NCBI GenBank assembly: GCA_964569055.1
Contig: CAZMSZ010000031.1
Coordinates: 1-34,060 of the forward strand
DNA: 34,060 nucleotides
Reading direction: 5' to 3'
From: JAWLGW01 sp964569055
GTDB taxonomy: Bacteria > Planctomycetota > J058
Below the pieces are notes generated by a model. The model made no database searches, had not been told where the DNA came from, and saw only the letters and a program-made list of their open reading frames with translations. The translations under genes and the position numbers were made by a program. Positions 29,802 through 34,060 of this stretch are shown here, piece after piece (the first letter of the stretch is position 1; each line of letters opens with the position of its first letter).

Positions 29802-32399
29802 ATGGCGGACACGAGCGAGCAGCAGGGCGAGGGCGGCCTCGAGCGACTCGAGGAGCGGGACATCTCCGAGGAGATGAAGTCCAGCTACATGCAGTACGCC
29901 ATGAGCGTGATCAAGTCGCGCGCGCTGCCCGACATCCGCGACGGCCTCAAGCCCAGCCAGCGCCGCGTGATCTACGCCATGCACGAGCTGAACCTCGGCC
30001 CCCGCTCCAAGCGGGTCAAGTCGGCCAAGGTCGTCGGCGACACCATGGGCAACTACCACCCGCACGGCGACCAGGCGATCTACATGACCCTGGTGCGCAT
30101 GGCGCAGCCGTTCGCGGCCCGCTACGTGTTCGTGGACCCCAAGGGGAACTGGGGCTCGATCGGGGACCCCAGCCCGGCCGCCTACCGGTACACCGAGTGC
30201 CGCATGGCGCAGGCCGCGGCCGACATGGTGGCGGACATCGACCAGGAAACGGTCGACATGATCCCCAACTACGACAACACCCGCACCGAGCCCTCGGTGC
30301 TCCCCTCCAAGTTCCCCAACCTGATCTGCAACGGCTCGCAGGGGATCGCGGTCGGCATGGCGACCAGCATCCCGCCGCACAACCTCAACGAGGTGTGCGA
30401 CGCGCTGACCGTGCTGGTGCAGGACCCGGGGATCACCGACAAGGACCTGCTCCGCCACATCCCGGCGCCCGACTTCCCCACCGGGGGCGTGATCTGCGGG
30501 CGCAGCGGGATCAGGAAGGCCTACGCCACGGGGCGCGGCGCGATCACGGTGCGCGGCAAGGTCGACATCTCCGTCAAGGGCGAGAAGGCCACGATCAAGA
30601 TCACCGAGCTGCCCTACCAGGTCACCACCGAGGCGCTCAAGGAGAAGATCCAGGAGGCGTTCAAGGCCCAGCGGATCCAGGGGATCACCGCGCTCAAGGA
30701 CCAGTCCGGCGGCGAGAAGGACGTCGAGCTGGTGATCGAGTGCAAGCGGGGCGAGGACCCGCACGTGGTCCTCAACCAGCTCTACAAGCACACCCCGCTG
30801 CAGAACACGTTCTCCGTGATCATGATCGCGCTCGAGCAGCACCGCGAGGGCGTGCGGCCGCGCACGTTCGCGCTGCGCGAGCTGCTGCAGGCGTTCATCG
30901 ACCACCGCTTCGTGGTGATCCGCCGCCGGACGGAGTACCTGCTCCGCCGCACGCGCGACCGGATCGAGATCCTCGAGGGCCTCGAGAAGGCGCTCGACGC
31001 GATCGACGAGGTGATCAAGATCGTGCGCAGCTCGGCCGACGCGGACGAGGCGCGCAAGCGGCTGATGGACACGATCGAGGTCAACCGCCGGCAGGCCGAC
31101 GCGATCCTCGACATGCGGCTGCAGCGCCTGACCGGGCTCGAGCGCACCAAGCTCCTCGACGAGCTGCGCGAGCGGCGCGCCCAGGCGGCGGACTACGCCG
31201 ACATCCTCGCCCGGCGCGAGCGCGTGGTGGGCGTGTTCGTCGACGAGATGAACGAGCTCAAGGGGCGCTACGGCGACGCCCGCCGCACGCGGATCGAGGA
31301 GGACGAGGCGGTCGAGATCGACGACGAGGACCTGATCTCCGTCGAGGACTGCGTGGTCACGGTCACTCACCAGGGCTACATCAAGCGCACCGCCCTCGAC
31401 GCCTACCGCGTGCAGCGCCGCGCCGGCACCGGCCTGTACGGCGCCGCCAAGAGCGAGGAGGACTTCGTCGAGCGGATCTTCCAGGCGTCCACCAAGGACT
31501 ACGTGCTGTGCTTCACCTCCGAGGGGCGCGCGCACTGGCTCAAGGTGCACCAGGTCCCCGAGGGCTCGCGCACGGCGCGCGGGCGCGGGATCCGCAACTT
31601 GATCGCGCTCCTGCCCAAGGAGACCGTCACGAGCTTCATCCCGGTGCAGGGCGAGTTCGACGACGACCACTACCTCGTGATGGCGACCGCCAAGGGCGTG
31701 ATCAAGAAGGTCCAGCTCTCCTCCTTCGCGCGCCCCCGCAAGGCGGGGGTGGTGGCCGTCAAGCTCGACGAGGGCGACCGCCTGGTGGGGGTGCGGATCA
31801 CCGACGGCAGCAACCAGCTCGTGCTCGCCACCCGCTGCGGCAAGGCGATCCGCTTCCAGGAGGAGACGGTCCGCCCGATGGGCCGGAGCGCGCGCGGGGT
31901 CAAGGGGATCGCCCTCGAGGACGAGGACGAGGTCGTGTCGCTGGTCGTGGTCGGCGAGGAGGGCCCCTACCTCCTGACCGCCTGCGAGCTCGGCTACGGC
32001 AAGCGGACCGAGGTCGAGGAGTACCGCGAGACCAACCGCGGCGGCAAGGGGATCATCAACATCAAGATCACGGCCAAGAACGGCTACGTGGTCGGGGTGC
32101 AGGCGGTCAAGCCCGGCGACCAGGCCATGATGATCACCTCCTCGGGCAAGCTGATCCGGATCTCGGCCGACGACGTGTCCGCGATCGGCCGCAACACCCA
32201 GGGCGTGCGCGTGATCCGCGTCGACGCCGGCGAGAAGGTCGTGGCCGTGGCCCGGGTCGTGGTCGACGAGAACGAGGAGGGCGCGACCCCCGCCGTGACC
32301 CCGGTGGCCAGCTCGGTCCCCGAGGACGTGGGCGACGACGCCGACCTCGAGGAGGAGGAGGACGGCGCGTCCGCCGCCGACGAGGACGGCGAGGAGTAG
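29802..32399 (+). CDS. gyrA: DNA gyrase subunit A
   Basis: Breakage-reunion subunit of DNA gyrase, 865 residues. The winged-helix core has MQYAMSVIKSRALPDIRDGL and GDTMGNYHPHGDQAIYMTLV, and the active-site Tyr130 in AAYRYTECRM. The C-terminal beta-pinwheel blades run from ~500 to ~815, followed by an acidic tail (DDADLEEEEDGASAADEDGE). Two features are odd. The positions of E. coli Ser83 and Asp87 are Gln91 and Met95. The GyrA box, normally QRRGGKG-like, is QRRAGTG (538-544). It could therefore be a divergent gyrase or a topoisomerase IV-like subunit, but the conserved pinwheel and the presence of gyrB favour gyrA. It may be transcribed with panB-panE. Confidence 0.93.
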   Translation: MADTSEQQGEGGLERLEERDISEEMKSSYMQYAMSVIKSRALPDIRDGLKPSQRRVIYAMHELNLGPRSKRVKSAKVVGDTMGNYHPHGDQAIYMTLVRMAQPFAARYVFVDPKGNWGSIGDPSPAAYRYTECRMAQAAADMVADIDQETVDMIPNYDNTRTEPSVLPSKFPNLICNGSQGIAVGMATSIPPHNLNEVCDALTVLVQDPGITDKDLLRHIPAPDFPTGGVICGRSGIRKAYATGRGAITVRGKVDISVKGEKATIKITELPYQVTTEALKEKIQEAFKAQRIQGITALKDQSGGEKDVELVIECKRGEDPHVVLNQLYKHTPLQNTFSVIMIALEQHREGVRPRTFALRELLQAFIDHRFVVIRRRTEYLLRRTRDRIEILEGLEKALDAIDEVIKIVRSSADADEARKRLMDTIEVNRRQADAILDMRLQRLTGLERTKLLDELRERRAQAADYADILARRERVVGVFVDEMNELKGRYGDARRTRIEEDEAVEIDDEDLISVEDCVVTVTHQGYIKRTALDAYRVQRRAGTGLYGAAKSEEDFVERIFQASTKDYVLCFTSEGRAHWLKVHQVPEGSRTARGRGIRNLIALLPKETVTSFIPVQGEFDDDHYLVMATAKGVIKKVQLSSFARPRKAGVVAVKLDEGDRLVGVRITDGSNQLVLATRCGKAIRFQEETVRPMGRSARGVKGIALEDEDEVVSLVVVGEEGPYLLTACELGYGKRTEVEEYRETNRGGKGIINIKITAKNGYVVGVQAVKPGDQAMMITSSGKLIRISADDVSAIGRNTQGVRVIRVDAGEKVVAVARVVVDENEEGATPAVTPVASSVPEDVGDDADLEEEEDGASAADEDGEE

Positions 32400-32478
32400 T
32401 AGGCGCGCTCACAGGACGCCCCGCCGCCGAGCAGCAGCGCCGGCCGACGCGGCGCGGACGCCAACACCTGCGCTCCCC

Positions 32479-33651
32479 TCAGGTCCCTCGATCCCGCATC
32501 ACGTCGTGGAGCTCGTAGCCCCAGGGTCGCCGCCGGACCGTCCCCTCGAGCTCGAGGCGCGCCAGCGCGAGCTGCACCCTGGGGAGCGGCAAACGCGTCG
32601 CCGCCGCGAGCGCCTCGGCGCTCACCGCGGCGCCCGCCTCGCTCAGCGCGCGGCGGAGCGCGGCCGCGGCGGGGTCGGCGTCGGCGCTGCCGTCGGGGTG
32701 CGTCGGGCGGCGCGCCACCCCGCCGAGCGCTTCGAGCACGTCCTCGGGGCAGGTCACCAGGCGCGCGCCGTCCTGGATCAGGTTGTTGGTGCCCTGCGCC
32801 AGCGGCGCGCGGGGCGAGCCGGGCACGGCGAACAGCTCGCGCCCTTCCTGCAGCGCGAGCTCGGCGGTGATCAGCGCCCCGCTGCGCGGCCCGGCCTCCA
32901 CCACGACCACGGCCTGCGCCAGCCCGGCCACGATCCGGTTGCGCTGCGGGAAGCTGAACCGGGTCGGCTCCTGGTCGGGCGGGCCCTCGCTCAACAGCGC
33001 CCCGCTCCGCGCCACCTGCCGGGCGAGGTCGCGATGCCGCGGCGGGTAGACCCGCGCCAGGCCGCCGGCGAGCACCGCCAGCGTGCGACCGCCCGCCTCG
33101 AGCGCGCCGCGGTGCGCCGCCGCATCGATCCCACGCGCCAGCCCGCTCACGATCGTGTAGCCCGCGTCCGCCAGCCCAGCGGCCAGCTCGAACGCGACCT
33201 CCAGCCCCACCGGCGTCGCGCGCCCCGCGCCGACGCTCGCCACGCCGAGCGCGGGCGCGGCCGGGAGCGCCCCGACCACCGACAGCCGCTGCGGCGGGGG
33301 GGGGAGCGACGCCAGCGAGCGCGGCTAGGCGAGCCCTCCCAGCGCGAGCAGCCCCGCGCCGAGCTCCCCCAGCCGCGCCCGCTCCGCGCGGGCCGCGGCC
33401 AGCGGCCCCGGATCGGCGAGCGCCGACGCCAACCGCGCCGGCACCCCCGCCGCCTCGAGCTCGCTCGCCGAGAGCGCGAACAGCGCCTCGAGCGAGCCCA
33501 CCCGCTCCTCGAGCAGCCGCGCCGTGCGAGCCCCGACCCCCGGCGTCCGCGCCAGCCGCAGCCGGAGCAAGGCGAGGTCAGCGGAACAGGCAAATGGCGG
33601 AGCAGGCCCAACGCCCGGCTCCACGAGCGGCGCGATCTCGACGTTCGTCAT
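32479..33651 (-). pseudogene. dprA: dprA interrupted by an in-frame TAG
   Basis: DprA protects incoming single-stranded DNA and loads RecA during natural transformation. The whole gene can be read in one frame from ATG 33651 to TGA 32479, except for a single TAG at 33325-33327. The first part (108 aa) is the helix-hairpin N-domain (LRLARTPGVGARTARLLEER). After the TAG come PRSLASL and the Rossmann core (TIVSGLARGIDAAAHRGAL, RFSFPQRNRIVAGLAQAVVV, VPGSPRAPLAQGTNNLI), then the C-terminal winged helix. The family normally has Tyr-Pro at this point, so TAC to TAG fits. The DNA-binding GSRR-type motif reads GAGR here. GTG 33279 could restart a 266-aa core protein. It may be a real pseudogene or a sequencing error. 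Confidence 0.82.
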
Positions 33652-33879
33652 GCCCGCCCGCAGGGCAACCACCGCACCGAACGGAACTCGAACGCCCTTC
33701 GTCCACCCGCCCCCGCGAGCCTTCCCAATCTCCGAAATCGCGCGCGCGCCCGCCGCCCTGCGCCTGCTCCGCCGCTCAACCCGCGCCCGCGCAGCGCCTT
33801 GCGCCTTTTCAGCCGAACGGAGGCAATCCGAGAGATCGGCGCGTCGCGCACCCAGCCCCGCTAGAAGCAAGCGCAGAGA
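33652..33879. other. Region upstream of dprA without a recognisable gene
   Basis: The dprA frame stays open here, but its translation is basic, low-complexity and motif-free, and no ribosome binding site is apparent. It is probably intergenic and may hold the dprA promoter. Nothing else is recognised. Confidence 0.4.
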
Positions 33880-34060
33880 CCGCCAAGGGAGAGCTGTCGC
33901 TGATTGCGTCACTCCTCGCGGATCGACCGCGAAGGGATGCGCCACTCCTCGCGGGAAGGATCGACCGCCACGGAAGAGCTGTCGCTGGCTGCGCCACTCC
34001 TCGCGGGGAAGGATCGACCGCCAAGAGCGCCAAGAGCGCCAAGGAAGAGCTGTCGCTGGT
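33880..34060. repeat. Degenerate interspersed repeats at the right edge
   Basis: Short blocks recur in mixed order: AGAGCTGTCGCTG at 33890, 33975 and 34046; ACTCCTCGCGG at 33911, 33944 and 33996; GATCGACCGC at 33921, 33959 and 34012; and GCCAAGAGC in tandem at 34029-34042. The latter resembles the GCCAAG-type dispersed intergenic repeats seen in many GC-rich genomes. The array is cut by the window end. Confidence 0.8.

Noticed and set aside
32479..33651. Stop-codon reassignment of TAG explaining dprA
   Set aside because: TAG ends many intact genes in the window (erpA, ETF-QO, murD, dciA, gyrA), so reassignment is not credible.

Overview
The window is very GC-rich bacterial chromosome. It is built around the replication-initiation and DNA-gyrase genes: dnaA, dnaN, dciA, gyrB and, further on, gyrA. 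LpxA indicates an outer-membrane, lipid A type envelope. HpnD/phytoene-synthase-like, ETF-ubiquinone oxidoreductase, a PEGA lipoprotein, a secreted toroid/HEAT protein and the style of GyrA together suggest a high-GC member of Planctomycetota. A myxobacterial or other deltaproteobacterial-type lineage cannot be excluded, because the placement rests on gene content alone.

Layout. 1-4.9 kb: a hypothetical protein, an A-type Fe-S carrier, a GlpC-like Fe-S protein that probably starts at CTG, and facing them ETF-QO with a small partner gene and a short gene whose reading frame continues past its stop. 4.9-8.8 kb: a secreted SH3b protein, a DUF2007-like membrane protein, an hpnD-like synthase overlapping lpxA, and a 31-codon membrane microprotein. 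8.9-12.4 kb: a double-HTH/S24 regulator, an HNH nuclease and a lower-GC overlapping pair of an AAA ATPase and a TOPRIM-like protein, which looks like a split OLD/PARIS-type defence module. 12.4-14.7 kb: murD coupled to a PEGA lipoprotein, then tRNA-Ser(GCU) and tRNA-Ser(UGA) with visible promoters and a strong terminator.

14.8-22.1 kb is the replication block: a BFN-domain protein divergent from dnaA, about 1 kb of non-coding DNA (terminators, a good promoter, 10-bp direct repeats; candidate oriC or leader), dnaN, dciA and gyrB, with no recF. 22.1-23.4 kb holds a 13-bp inverted repeat, a 46-bp tandem array interrupted by a 100-N assembly gap, and a zeta-toxin-like kinase with a small upstream partner. 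23.6-27.3 kb: a sulfotransferase convergent with a 905-aa secreted toroid/HEAT-repeat protein. 27.4-32.4 kb: an apparent operon of cNMP-binding protein, panB, panE and gyrA. 32.5-34.06 kb: dprA interrupted by a single in-frame TAG, then degenerate repeats that run off the end.

The most interesting points are the AAA-TOPRIM pair, the repeat array beside the toxin-antitoxin-like pair, the architecture of the dnaA-dnaN interval, the unusual GyrA residues (Gln91/Met95 and a degenerate GyrA box), and three places where a plausible coding frame continues past a stop codon without an ATG/GTG/TTG restart at the junction.
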